This document shows positions 22,314-30,421 of a stretch of 30,476 nucleotides of DNA, one piece after another. Position numbers and translations under genes: made by a program. Every line of letters starts with the position of its first letter. Positions within the stretch are counted from its first letter, which is position 1. The stretch comes from an uncultured Collinsella sp. Its GTDB lineage: Bacteria > Actinomycetota > Coriobacteriia > Coriobacteriales > Coriobacteriaceae. The notes below the pieces were generated by a model. It was not told the origin of the DNA and did no database searches. It was given only the letters and a program-made list of their open reading frames with translations. The DNA is taken from positions 1-30,476 of the forward strand of contig CABUWA010000007.1 of assembly GCA_902495085.1 (NCBI GenBank), in the 5' to 3' direction.

Positions 22314-24125
22314 CTACTCGTCCACCTTGAGGATCGCCATAAAGGCCTCCTGCGGGACCTCGACCGAGCCGATGGCCTTCATGCGTTTCTTGCCCTCTTT
22401 CTGCTTCTCGAGCAGCTTACGCTTACGCGAAATATCGCCGCCGTAGCACTTAGCAAGCACGTCCTTGCGACGCGCCTTGACGGTGGAGCGGGCAATGATC
22501 TTGTTGCCGATAGCACCCTGGATGGGCACCTCGAACAGCTGACGCGGAATAATCTCCTTGAGCTTGTCGCATAGGCCGCGGGCAAGACCGTAGGCCTTGT
22601 CCTTGTGGACGATAAACGACAGCGCGTCCACCTCGTCGCCCGAAAGCAAGATATCGAGCTTGACGAGCTCGGAGGGACGATACTCGTTGAACTCGTAGTC
22701 GAGCGAGGCATAGCCCTTGGTACGGCTCTTGAGCTGGTCAAAGAAGTCCAAGATGAGCTCGGCGAGCGGCATATCAAAGCGCATCTCGACCGACTTGCTC
22801 GTGAGATGAATCATGTCGGTAGTAATGCCGCGGTGCTCGATAGCGAGCTGCATGACGGCACCCGTATACTCGGGCGGGCAGATAATCTTGGCCTTGAGGT
22901 AGGGTTCCTCGATACGCTCGATGCGCGTAGCCTCGGGCAGATCCTGCGGGCTGCGGACATCAATCATCTCGCCGTCAGTCTTGTAGACGTGATAGTCCAC
23001 CGAGGGGCTCGTGGCAATGAGGTCAAGATTGAACTCGCGCTCCAGGCGCTCCTTGACGACCTCCATATGCAGCAGGCCCAAGAAGCCCACGCGGAAGCCA
23101 AAGCCGAGCGCCACCGAGGTCTCGGGCTCCCACACCAACGACGGGTCGTTGACGTGCAGCTTATCGAGCGCGTCACGCAGGTTCTCGTAGTCCTTGTTAT
23201 CGATCGGGAACAGGCCCGTATAGACCATGGGCTTGGCCTCGCGGTAGCCGGGAAGCGGCTCGGGGCAGGGATTCGACGCCCACGTGAGGGTATCGCCCAC
23301 GCGAACGGCCTCGGGGTCCTTCAGGCCCGTGACCACGTATCCGACCTCGCCGACCGTGAGCGCGTCGACCGGGGTCTCGGCGGGACGCTTGACGCCCACG
23401 CCATCGACCAAAAAGTCGCCCTTTGCCTGCATCATGCGCAGGGTATCGCCCTTTTTGATGGAGCCGTCAAAGATGCGCACCGTGGCGACGACGCCACGAT
23501 ACTCGTCGAAGTACGAATCCAGAATGAGTGCCTTGAGCGGCGCGTTCGCATCGCCCTTGGGCGGAGAGATCAAAAAGACAATGGACTCCAGCAGATCGTG
23601 GATGCCCTCGCCGGTCTTGCCCGAGACGCACACGGCATCATCGGCAGGGATCGCCAGGTCATCCTCGATCTCGGTCTTAACCTCGTCGGGATGGGCCGAG
23701 GGCAGGTCGATCTTGTTGATGGCCGGCACAATGTCCAGATTGGCGTTCATGGCGAGCGTCGCGTTGGAGACGGTCTGCGCCTCGACGCCCTGCGTGGCGT
23801 CGACAACGAGCACCGCGCCCTCACAGGCTGCCAGCGAGCGCGAGACCTCATAGGTAAAGTCCACGTGGCCCGGCGTATCGATCAGATTGAACTGATACGT
23901 CTCGCCATCGTCGGCGTCATAGGACACGCGAACGGCATTGGACTTGATCGTGATGCCGCGCTCGCGCTCGATATCCATGGTGTCGAGCAGCTGCGACTCC
24001 ATGTCGCGTTCGTCGACGGTATGGGTGAGCTCGAGGATGCGATCGCTGATCGTGGACTTGCCATGGTCGATGTGCGCAACGATTGAGAAGTTGCGGATGT
24101 GGGAAATGTCAATTGAAGTATTCAT
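22314..24125 (-). CDS. lepA: Elongation factor 4 (LepA)
   Basis: A 603-residue translational GTPase that binds the ribosome and affects back-translocation and 30S biogenesis. G1 is VAHIDHGKSTISDR, G2 region ERGITIKS, G3 DTPGHVDF and G4 NKID. Later domains, including the LepA-specific C-terminal domain (GAIGNKIIARSTVKARRKDV then KCYGGDISRKRKLLEKQKEG), are complete. The frame is open to 24185, but that upstream part lies in the rpsT terminator and has no similarity. ATG at 24125 (MNTSIDISHIRNFSIVAHID) is the start. It has no clear Shine-Dalgarno, and the -10-like TAAGAT at 24138-24133 would leave only a few leader bases, so translation may be nearly leaderless. It heads the lepA-dusB-hemW series. 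Confidence 0.96.
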   Translation of the reverse strand: MNTSIDISHIRNFSIVAHIDHGKSTISDRILELTHTVDERDMESQLLDTMDIERERGITIKSNAVRVSYDADDGETYQFNLIDTPGHVDFTYEVSRSLAACEGAVLVVDATQGVEAQTVSNATLAMNANLDIVPAINKIDLPSAHPDEVKTEIEDDLAIPADDAVCVSGKTGEGIHDLLESIVFLISPPKGDANAPLKALILDSYFDEYRGVVATVRIFDGSIKKGDTLRMMQAKGDFLVDGVGVKRPAETPVDALTVGEVGYVVTGLKDPEAVRVGDTLTWASNPCPEPLPGYREAKPMVYTGLFPIDNKDYENLRDALDKLHVNDPSLVWEPETSVALGFGFRVGFLGLLHMEVVKERLEREFNLDLIATSPSVDYHVYKTDGEMIDVRSPQDLPEATRIERIEEPYLKAKIICPPEYTGAVMQLAIEHRGITTDMIHLTSKSVEMRFDMPLAELILDFFDQLKSRTKGYASLDYEFNEYRPSELVKLDILLSGDEVDALSFIVHKDKAYGLARGLCDKLKEIIPRQLFEVPIQGAIGNKIIARSTVKARRKDVLAKCYGGDISRKRKLLEKQKEGKKRMKAIGSVEVPQEAFMAILKVDE

Positions 24126-24132
24126 GCGGACT

Positions 24133-24147
24133 ATCTTACCCGAGCGG
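24133..24147 (-). promoter_or_regulatory. Promoter-like motif before lepA
   Basis: CCGCTCGGG followed directly by TAAGAT, between the rpsT terminator and the lepA ATG. It matches the motif before the membrane DnaJ gene (20015-20029) at 13 of 15 positions. Some promoter is expected here because a strong terminator precedes lepA. No -35 hexamer is evident. Confidence 0.4.
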
Positions 24148-24153
24148 TACAAA

Positions 24154-24187
24154 AAATGGAGCCTGTTCCATAAAACAGGCTCCATTT
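24154..24187 (-). terminator. Rho-independent terminator after rpsT
   Basis: A perfect 14-bp stem (AAATGGAGCCTGTT with AACAGGCTCCATTT, six-base loop) followed on the minus strand by a run extending to six T residues (TTTTTTG). It lies 34 bases past the rpsT stop and is the strongest terminator in the window. Confidence 0.95.
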
Positions 24188-24221
24188 ATGCGCGTAATCT
24201 GTGTGGTGTGAAATTTACAAC

Positions 24222-24488
24222 TTAGGCGTTGATGCTGTTCACGAGCTTGGCAAGACCGGACTTGCGGTTGGAAGCCTGGTTCTTGTGGATAACATGCTTG
24301 GCGGCAGCCATGTCGAGACGCTTGGTGACGGTCTTGAGGGCAGCCTGGGCCTTCTCGGCGTCGCCCTCGGCAACGGCGGACTGGACGTGCTTGGTCAGCG
24401 TCTTGAGCTCGGACTTGACAGCCTTGTTACGCATGCGAGCTGCCTCATTGGTGCGGATACGCTTCTTCTGAGACTTGATGTTTGCCAC
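24222..24488 (-). CDS. rpsT: 30S ribosomal protein S20
   Basis: An 88-residue S20, which binds 16S rRNA near the base of the body. The typical N-terminus ANIKSQKKRIRTNEAARMRN and the C-terminal segment KHVIHKNQASNRKSGLAKLV are present, with Lys/Arg content as usual. The real start is GTG at 24488: AAAGGA lies about nine bases upstream, and the open extension to 24557 has no similarity. It is a single-gene unit, with an extended -10 promoter (24564-24572) and a strong terminator. It lies between holA and lepA, an arrangement seen widely in Gram-positives. Confidence 0.97.
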   Translation of the reverse strand: MANIKSQKKRIRTNEAARMRNKAVKSELKTLTKHVQSAVAEGDAEKAQAALKTVTKRLDMAAAKHVIHKNQASNRKSGLAKLVNSINA

Positions 24489-24563
24489 TTCTGGAGTTCC
24501 TTTCGAGTTCCTTGCAAAAAATGTATGACACCTCTGAGACACGGTGAGGTCATGCAAGCGCCT

Positions 24564-24572
24564 ACTATAGCA
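24564..24572 (-). promoter_or_regulatory. Extended -10 promoter of rpsT
   Basis: TGCTATAGT on the minus strand is a TGn extended -10 with a near-consensus hexamer. A TTGACA lies further upstream, 32 bases before the hexamer, too far to be its -35. The transcript would have a leader of about 70 nt. Confidence 0.6.
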
Positions 24573-24621
24573 CGCTCCCCCTCAAAGGGATAGAACGAAT
24601 TTGTCAAATAGGCAGGTATCA

Positions 24622-25584
24622 TCACGATTTTCTCAAGATGTACGTAATCCAGAGCAAAAGCGCGGTCTGAGAATCGGCCGAACCCTTCAGCGCGAGCTCC
24701 ACATCGACCGCGCCCTCGAGCGCGGCAACGAGCTCTGCCATCGAAAAGCGACGTGCCCAGGTCAGGTGATTCTTGACCTGCCAGGACTGGAGCTTAAGCG
24801 TTGCGGCCAGCTCACGACCCTGTCCGCGCGCATCGAGCGCCTTGGCAACGATAAGCTCGCGGATGCGGCCGCACAGCAATGTGTAAGTCCACACGTAGCT
24901 CTTGGCGGGCAGTAGATTGAAGAGCTCGAGCGAGCGTCGCATGTCACGGGCCGAGACCGCATTGAGAAAGTCCCAGGGCTGGACTTCGGCCGTGCGCACA
25001 ATCCAGCGCTCCACATCAGCAAGCTCAATCTGGGGCGCCTCGACCATCTGGGCAAGCTTAGCCAAATCGTTATCGAGCATGCGAGTGTTTTCACCCGAAC
25101 GCGAGACGAGCTCCTCGGCGGCCGCCGTCGAGATCGACTTGCCGTGCTGCGTCGCCATCTGCTGCACGCGGCGCGGTAGCTCCCAGCGCTTGGTACCGGA
25201 GCAATCGATCACCGCCTTCTTGTCGATCTTGGCGATCGCCTTATACAGGCGCGTGTTCTTGGCAAGCGAGTCGGCGATGATGAGACAAACCGTCGTGGGG
25301 CTAGGACTCGCCAGATAGTCGACAAGCGGCTCGGAGATCGCTTTGGCGAGTTTTGAGCAGCCGTCAAGGATTACCAGGCGAAACTCGCTGCCCATGGGAA
25401 AGGTGTTGAGCGATCCGATAATCGACTCGATATCGGGGTCTTTGGTCATATCGCGCTCGTCGAGGTTGAACTCGACCATACCCGACTTTTCCAGACGCGC
25501 TTTCATACGCGAGACGGCGTGATCGCGCTTGACTCCGTCGGTACCGACGATCAGATATGCCGGCAGCAGACCGGTTTCGGACAT
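24622..25584 (-). CDS. holA: DNA polymerase III delta subunit
   Basis: A 320-residue HolA, the clamp-loader subunit that opens the beta sliding clamp. The fold is weakly conserved, but these segments fit the family: LLPAYLIVGTDGVKRDHAVS at the N-terminus, FRLVILDGCSKLAKAISEPL, a cluster around KRWELPRRVQQMATQHGKSI, and LVSRSGENTRMLDNDLAKLA. The ATG at 25584 is preceded by GGGAGGGGAG at good spacing; the frame continues upstream without similarity. It follows comEC by 78 bases and has a likely promoter of its own. The comEA-comEC-holA-rpsT-lepA order is conserved in many Gram-positives, which supports the call. Confidence 0.93.
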   Translation of the reverse strand: MSETGLLPAYLIVGTDGVKRDHAVSRMKARLEKSGMVEFNLDERDMTKDPDIESIIGSLNTFPMGSEFRLVILDGCSKLAKAISEPLVDYLASPSPTTVCLIIADSLAKNTRLYKAIAKIDKKAVIDCSGTKRWELPRRVQQMATQHGKSISTAAAEELVSRSGENTRMLDNDLAKLAQMVEAPQIELADVERWIVRTAEVQPWDFLNAVSARDMRRSLELFNLLPAKSYVWTYTLLCGRIRELIVAKALDARGQGRELAATLKLQSWQVKNHLTWARRFSMAELVAALEGAVDVELALKGSADSQTALLLWITYILRKS

Positions 25585-25624
25585 TGCGCTCCCCTCCCGC
25601 AGACTCTCGAATTCGTACCGTACC

Positions 25625-25654
25625 ATTTTAGCCCAGGGGTTGGTCCCGCGCCAA
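25625..25654 (-). promoter_or_regulatory. Probable holA promoter
   Basis: TTGGCG (25654-25649) and TAAAAT (25630-25625) with an 18-base spacer, in the gap between comEC and holA. The leader would be about 35 nt and includes GGGAGGGGAG. It would let holA be made without the competence genes. Confidence 0.5.
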
Positions 25655-25662
25655 CGGCAGCA

Positions 25663-27966
25663 TCACGGTCGCTGGCATCGCATGGCAAAACCTGTTACGG
25701 TCGGCGAGACGGTAATGTCTCCTTGTTCAATGGTACATGCGAACGCGCCGCCCGCATCGCGAACGGCATCGATGCAGGCATCGGATGGATGGCCGTAGCG
25801 GTTGCCCTCGCCCGCACTCGCCATAGAGAGCTCGGGCTTAAGCGTTTCCAGCAGGTCTTTGTCGACGGAAACTTTTGAGCCGTGATGCCCCAGCTTGAGC
25901 ACATCGATATCACCCACCTCCTGTACAAACTCGCGCTCCTGATCGAGCTCGGCATCACCAGTGAGGAGCATACGCAGGCTCTTGCATTCCCGGGCATAGG
26001 AGAGCAGCAAGACAAGCGAGTCCTCATTGCCCTCGCCATCCACCGTGTCAAACGGCCACATCACACGAGCCCGAAATGCGCCGATATCGACCGTATCCCC
26101 GCGAGCCACCTGCCGATACGTTACGCCGGGGCGATTCAGGACCTCAGCAGGCGCACCGTCCAGCGCATCCGCTGCAACTGCAATGGTTCCAACCGAAAAC
26201 CGATCGAGCACATCGGGAAGACCACCCCAATGATCTTCGTCCCAATGTGTCACGAAGACGGCGTCGATATGGTGGACATTGTTGCGAACCAACGCCGCTA
26301 ACACGCGCTCGTCGAGCCCGCAGTCGACGAGCGCTACTGCGCCGCCCTCGCGGATAAGAATCGCATCGGCCTGGCCCACATCGAGTACCGTCACCGAAGG
26401 CGGAGCGAATCGATCCCAGTAGACGTACGGAATCGCAGCCAAGAGCACCAGGCATGCAAGCCCCACCGCCATAAGACGTGCACGGGGACGCGGCCACCAG
26501 ACCAGCAGAACCGCCAGCAAACACGGCACTAGGTAAATCCACATGCTATCGGGCGGCACGCTCACGGATGCACCCGGCACGGCGGTAAACAGCTGCTCGA
26601 AGAACAGCGCGCAACGGGCGGCAATCATGGGCACAACGAGCGCCCAAGTCCGCAACGGCGCCACGAGCGAAAAGGGAACCAGCACGATCGACACAGCAAG
26701 CAGTACGCTCACCACCGGACCGATGACCGCATTTGCCAACGGAGCAATGAGCGAGAACGTACCAAAGGCAGGAATGGTGATGGGGAGCGTCGCCAACTGC
26801 GAGCACAGTGTGACGGAGAGCATGCTGGCAATGCCCGACGGCACGCTCAGCTCACCCAAAGCGTAGGTAGCATACGGGCAAAAGCACAGGATGGCAAAGA
26901 CGCTGGCACACGAGAGCTGAAAGCCCATCTCGAACAGCACCGTCGGCCGCAGTAGCACAAAGATGGACATGGTTACGAAGAGTGCCGATGCGCCGTGCCG
27001 GCGACGCCCCGCGCCGTTTACGACAAGCGTCGCGAACACCATGCAGCACGCGCGCACGGCCGAGGGAGACGCGCCCGTAAAGGCAGTGTAGCCCACAAGC
27101 GCCATCGCCAATATCGCCCGCTGAACACCACGTGAGCAGCGAGTCTTTTGCAATACACCCTCGATTACAAATCCCACGATAGCCAAATGGCTGCCGGAGA
27201 CGGCTATAAGATGCGCCGTTCCCGTCACCGAAAACCAGTCGCCCGCCGGCTGGGCGCGCAGTTCGGCCGAACGACCGCAGACGACACCGGCTATGAGTGC
27301 ACGCGCCGGGTCGGTCGCAGGCGCGATGGACGCAAGCAGCCTATTTCGCAGCCGAAGCAGCGGTCCCGGAGAGCCCTCATCGGCCGACACAATCCGAACG
27401 ACTTTAACCTTGCGCACCTCGCCTCGGAGCACGCGCGATCGTCCATACGCATCGTTCTCAAAACGTGAAACGCGACCGATAACACGCACGTACGCCCCGA
27501 CCTTGAGCTCGCGGTCGCACGATAGGCGAACCGTTGCCAAGTTCTTACCGTCCGCGCGTGCCTCGCAGGTATAGGAATACACGTCGTCGTTTATGGATGG
27601 ATCGCCCTGCACGATAAACTCGAGGCCGCTTGCCGCTCGACCGTCGAGCGCCTTCGAGGCGCTGAGCGCACCCACAGCCCACCACGCCGAGACGACCGCT
27701 CCCGCCACGAGACCGACGGACGCGGCATACAACCACCGCTTCAAAGGGGCAAGCCGCGCACAAGATTGAGCCAGCACAACGAATACCGTCGTCGCAACGG
27801 GAATGGCCCATAGCAGCCCGACCGCCGGCGCCTGCTCCCTCAGCAGCGCATCAGCGGCCACGTTGAGCACCGAGGCGCAGCTCATGCACATGCCGGCACA
27901 CAGGGCCATCGTCCACGGCATCAGGGGCCGCGGAGGCATCACATGCTCGCGCTCGGTCGCACTCAT
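25663..27966 (-). CDS. comEC: ComEC/Rec2 DNA uptake channel protein
   Basis: A 767-residue membrane protein thought to carry single-stranded DNA through the cytoplasmic membrane in natural transformation. N-terminal membrane helices surround a DUF4131 OB-like part (LKVGAYVRVIGRVSRFENDA). The central competence domain has many helices (GTAHLIAVSGSHLAIVGFVI, LSCASVFAILCF). The C-terminal metallo-beta-lactamase-like domain is intact: VTVLDVGQADAILIREGGA, VDCG, FVTHWDEDHWGGLPDVL, LLTGDAE and LKLGHHGSK. I prefer ATG at 27966, which overlaps the comEA stop by four bases (ATGA) and has no Shine-Dalgarno of its own, implying coupling; ATG at 27978 or MPPRP further in are alternatives. All parts appear intact, so it could be functional. 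Confidence 0.95.
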   Translation of the reverse strand: MSATEREHVMPPRPLMPWTMALCAGMCMSCASVLNVAADALLREQAPAVGLLWAIPVATTVFVVLAQSCARLAPLKRWLYAASVGLVAGAVVSAWWAVGALSASKALDGRAASGLEFIVQGDPSINDDVYSYTCEARADGKNLATVRLSCDRELKVGAYVRVIGRVSRFENDAYGRSRVLRGEVRKVKVVRIVSADEGSPGPLLRLRNRLLASIAPATDPARALIAGVVCGRSAELRAQPAGDWFSVTGTAHLIAVSGSHLAIVGFVIEGVLQKTRCSRGVQRAILAMALVGYTAFTGASPSAVRACCMVFATLVVNGAGRRRHGASALFVTMSIFVLLRPTVLFEMGFQLSCASVFAILCFCPYATYALGELSVPSGIASMLSVTLCSQLATLPITIPAFGTFSLIAPLANAVIGPVVSVLLAVSIVLVPFSLVAPLRTWALVVPMIAARCALFFEQLFTAVPGASVSVPPDSMWIYLVPCLLAVLLVWWPRPRARLMAVGLACLVLLAAIPYVYWDRFAPPSVTVLDVGQADAILIREGGAVALVDCGLDERVLAALVRNNVHHIDAVFVTHWDEDHWGGLPDVLDRFSVGTIAVAADALDGAPAEVLNRPGVTYRQVARGDTVDIGAFRARVMWPFDTVDGEGNEDSLVLLLSYARECKSLRMLLTGDAELDQEREFVQEVGDIDVLKLGHHGSKVSVDKDLLETLKPELSMASAGEGNRYGHPSDACIDAVRDAGGAFACTIEQGDITVSPTVTGFAMRCQRP

Positions 27967-28676
27967 ACGCAGATGCAATCTTTGATTTTGGCAAGCTTCT
28001 TCTCGCCGATTCCCGATACACGCATCAGATCGTCAACCGAGGCAAAAGCACCGTTCTTTGTCCGCTCATCGATAATCGACTGTGCCATGGAGGGACCGAT
28101 GCCCGAGAGCGTCTGCAGTTCTGCCGCGCTTGCCGTATTGATATTTACTAGGCCTGTTGCGCCACTCACGCCCGATGATGCGAAAGCCCCACCATCAACA
28201 CCGGCTTCCGCAATGGACGTCTGCTGCTCCCCTACCGTTGGAACGTGAATCTTCTGTCCATCGACGACCTTTGATGCCCGATTGAGCCCCGTAACGTCTG
28301 CCTCAGGCGCCAGCCCGCCGGCGGCATCAATCGCCTGAGCCACCCGCGCGCCGTCTTTGAGCCTGTATACACCGGGCGACACAACAGCGCCATCAACATC
28401 GACATAGACTTCTGCCGCGGCAGACGCCTTAGACGAAGAGCCTTCGGATGTCTTTCCGCTCGAGGCATCGCCGGATCCCGGCTCCACCAACGAGTCTGAA
28501 CCGTCAGTGCGCTCAAACGACACGCCGCCGGCACCGCCGCCAAGGTTCGCCATCGCCAAGCCGCTCGCCATCGCAATGACGACCAGTATCGCCACGACCA
28601 CCGCCTTATGACCGAACAGCCTGTCCGCCAAGCGGTCCATCTTTTTGACCCGTTCGTGTTGTTCGCGCTGCGCCAT
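27963..28676 (-). CDS. comEA: ComEA helix-hairpin-helix DNA receptor
   Basis: A 237-residue membrane-anchored DNA-binding protein that holds incoming double-stranded DNA at the cell surface. After a short basic cytoplasmic end comes one membrane helix (VVVAILVVIAMASGLAMA, about residues 26-43), a Ser/Gly/Asp-rich spacer, a SLBB domain (YVDVDGAVVSPGVYRLKDGA) and two helix-hairpin-helix units (LVNINTASAAELQTLSGIGP and VDDLMRVSGIGEKKLAKIKD). ATG at 28676 is chosen for its GGGAGG seven bases upstream; the frame beyond it has no similarity. It heads the comEA-comEC operon. Upstream lie a palindrome and TTTGGT repeats that match those before recA, suggesting special control. No other competence genes (comG type pilus) are in the window. 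Confidence 0.95.
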   Translation of the reverse strand: MAQREQHERVKKMDRLADRLFGHKAVVVAILVVIAMASGLAMANLGGGAGGVSFERTDGSDSLVEPGSGDASSGKTSEGSSSKASAAAEVYVDVDGAVVSPGVYRLKDGARVAQAIDAAGGLAPEADVTGLNRASKVVDGQKIHVPTVGEQQTSIAEAGVDGGAFASSGVSGATGLVNINTASAAELQTLSGIGPSMAQSIIDERTKNGAFASVDDLMRVSGIGEKKLAKIKDCICV

Positions 28677-28733
28677 AGCAAAACCTCCCAACACCATCGT
28701 GTCAGGAAAGGAACTCCGCAACAGCTACGCTCC

Positions 28734-28745
28734 AAAACCGGTTTT
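28734..28745. promoter_or_regulatory. 12-bp palindrome upstream of comEA
   Basis: AAAACCGGTTTT is a perfect palindrome about 58 bases before the comEA start. It lies just downstream of a TTGACC element (28754-28749) and could overlap the promoter spacer or the transcript start, so a repressor site is possible. No protein is known to bind it. Confidence 0.35.
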
Positions 28746-28754
28746 AGCGGTCAA

Positions 28755-28771
28755 ACCAAAAACCGACCAAA
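28755..28771 (-). repeat. Two 11-bp-phased TTTGGT repeats upstream of comEA
   Basis: ACCAAA (plus strand) begins at 28755 and 28766, exactly 11 bases apart. The block agrees at 15 of 17 positions with 233-249 upstream of recA, including a shared CCGACCAAA core. It lies directly next to TTGACC (28749-28754), the same -35 sequence as in the recA promoter; a matching -10 is poor, as for activator-dependent promoters. Confidence 0.6.
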
Positions 28772-28850
28772 ACCTTGCACAAATCTGTCCATTTATTCAG
28801 GCACACGTCAGCAAATGAACACTTAGCCGCAAAATGCCCAGATAGCAAAA

Positions 28851-28878
28851 GACCGACGATGCAGGCGCATCGTCGGTC
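28851..28878 (-). terminator. Rho-independent terminator after thiI
   Basis: A perfect 12-bp stem (GACCGACGATGC with GCATCGTCGGTC, four-base loop) followed on the minus strand by TTTTGC, 11 bases past the thiI stop. It closes the gmk-rpoZ-thiI unit and isolates comEA. Confidence 0.92.
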
Positions 28879-28889
28879 TATGCACAAAT

Positions 28890-30134
28890 TTACTCGTGAT
28901 CTTGGTAAATCTCACGCGGAGCAAGCTCCGAATGTTTGCATTTTAAGGTCTTGGGGGCCTTATACGTGTTGCTCTCGAAGTCGATGTACTCGGTCTGCTT
29001 GAGCAGGCGCTCGATCATCTCCTCGTGATCGAACAACTCCCAGGCCTCATGCACGGCATCGAGTTTAGCGTGCGTCTCGGGACGGCGCGGCATAAAGAGC
29101 GTGCAGCAGTCGGGAGCGGCCTCAGTCGAGATATCGAACGTACCGATCTCCTCGGCGCGCGCGATGATCTCCTGCTTGTCCGAACCGATGAGAGGGCGGA
29201 ACACGGGGATCTTCACGGCCTCGTTGACGGCCATGATGTTCTCAAGCGTTTGGGAGGCAACCTGCCCAAGCGATTCGCCTGTAACGATGGCCTTGGCGCC
29301 CTCGATGTGTGCAATGCGCTCGGCAACCGAATACATAATGCGGCGATACATGATCACGCGCAGATTGCTGGGACAGGTGACCGAAATCTCACGCTGGCAG
29401 TCGCCAAACGGCACCACGTACAGGCGGCCGATCTGGACACCCGGCTCAAGCGCACGGATGATGTCCTGCACCAAATACTCGCTCGTATCGGGCGTCTGCG
29501 GACGACCAGAGAAATGTACCGGTACGCACACCGCGCCGCGACGCGCGAGCATCCAGGTCGCCACCGGAGAATCGATACCCGACGACAGCAGCGTCACGAC
29601 CTTGCCGGCAGAACCCACCGGCAGACCGCCCACGCCGCGCTCGGAGCGCGCGTACACATAAGCGCTACCCTGGACCACCAGTACGTGCACCATCGCATCG
29701 GGGTCGTGCATTTGAACCTTTTTATCGGGGAAGGCCTCGCACAACACCTCGCCCACCTGACGATTGATATCAATCGAGGTGAGCTCATAGTCGGTATTGG
29801 AGCGCTTGGCGTGCACCTTAAACGAATCGAAGGAACCAAACTCGCGCAGCGCCTTCACGGCGGCGGCACAGTACTCCTGAGGGTCGCGATTGGTGTGATA
29901 CGCCAAAGACACACGAGCAACACCGGGAACGGTGCGAATGACACGCGCCGCCTCGTCGGCCTGATGCTCGTTAAAGGTCACGAGGATATAACCGGAAATT
30001 CGAGACACGGCATTCACGGAAAAGGCGGCCAAGGCCGCCTTGATGTTATCCATGAGGATATGCTCAAAATGTGCGCGGTTCTTACCCTTCAGTCCAACCT
30101 CGTGATAGTGGACCAGGCAGACGCGAGCCGCCAT
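28890..30134 (-). CDS. thiI: tRNA 4-thiouridine synthase ThiI
   Basis: A 414-residue sulfurtransferase making 4-thiouridine at position 8 of tRNA; in some bacteria it also supplies sulfur for thiamine. It has an N-terminal ferredoxin-like region and THUMP domain (about residues 1-165, with CLVHYHEVGLKGKNRAHFE) and a PP-loop ATPase domain with VVTLLSSGIDSPVATWMLAR and AIVTGESLGQVASQTLENI. The C-terminal rhodanese domain found in E. coli ThiI is absent, as in most Gram-positives, so sulfur probably comes straight from a cysteine desulfurase. The ATG at 30134 abuts the rpoZ stop (TAAATG), with no good Shine-Dalgarno, so translation is likely coupled. It ends at a strong terminator. Confidence 0.94.
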   Translation of the reverse strand: MAARVCLVHYHEVGLKGKNRAHFEHILMDNIKAALAAFSVNAVSRISGYILVTFNEHQADEAARVIRTVPGVARVSLAYHTNRDPQEYCAAAVKALREFGSFDSFKVHAKRSNTDYELTSIDINRQVGEVLCEAFPDKKVQMHDPDAMVHVLVVQGSAYVYARSERGVGGLPVGSAGKVVTLLSSGIDSPVATWMLARRGAVCVPVHFSGRPQTPDTSEYLVQDIIRALEPGVQIGRLYVVPFGDCQREISVTCPSNLRVIMYRRIMYSVAERIAHIEGAKAIVTGESLGQVASQTLENIMAVNEAVKIPVFRPLIGSDKQEIIARAEEIGTFDISTEAAPDCCTLFMPRRPETHAKLDAVHEAWELFDHEEMIERLLKQTEYIDFESNTYKAPKTLKCKHSELAPREIYQDHE

Positions 30135-30416
30135 TTAGGCTTCAGCAACCTTGTGGCCGAGCGCCTTCTCGTAACGGGCCTCGTCGTAAGAGATGTCGCC
30201 GTCGACAATCTCGTCCATAGCCATCGAGATGGTGTCGGCACCGGAAAGCCCGATGGTGATGTCATCGACATCCTGGACGGCAAGCACGCGGTTGTGCTGG
30301 CCACGCAGCATGCTATTGATGTCGCAGGCGCGCTTGGAGGCAAGCGAAGCGAGCAGGAAGCGGTTGTGATCGGTCTTCTCCAGAAGATCGTCAATGCAAG
30401 GCTTTACAACGGACAC
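30135..30416 (-). CDS. rpoZ: RNA polymerase omega subunit
   Basis: A 93-residue omega subunit, which helps fold and assemble beta-prime. The family segments are visible: PCIDDLLEKTDHNRFLLASL, then ASKRACDINSML, and near the end the acidic MAMDEIVDGDISYDEARYEK. Length is normal. The start is GTG at 30416; GAGG four bases upstream overlaps the gmk stop (TGAGG), and a second AAAGGA is further away. The gmk-rpoZ pair is conserved in many bacteria and gives strong support. thiI follows without a gap. Confidence 0.92.
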   Translation of the reverse strand: MSVVKPCIDDLLEKTDHNRFLLASLASKRACDINSMLRGQHNRVLAVQDVDDITIGLSGADTISMAMDEIVDGDISYDEARYEKALGHKVAEA

Positions 30417-30421
30417 GGACC

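Noticed and set aside
24126..24185. Longer LepA N-terminus starting at 24185
   Set aside because: The extra codons lie within the rpsT terminator hairpin and have no similarity to LepA.
24529..24557. Imperfect inverted repeat (ATGACCTC/GAGGTGTCAT) in the rpsT leader
   Set aside because: The stem is short with mismatches and bulges and no clear partner structure, so I could not support it as a regulatory element.
28719..28879. Small open frames on either strand in the comEA-thiI gap
   Set aside because: None has a ribosome binding site or recognisable sequence; the region is explained by the terminator and control sites.
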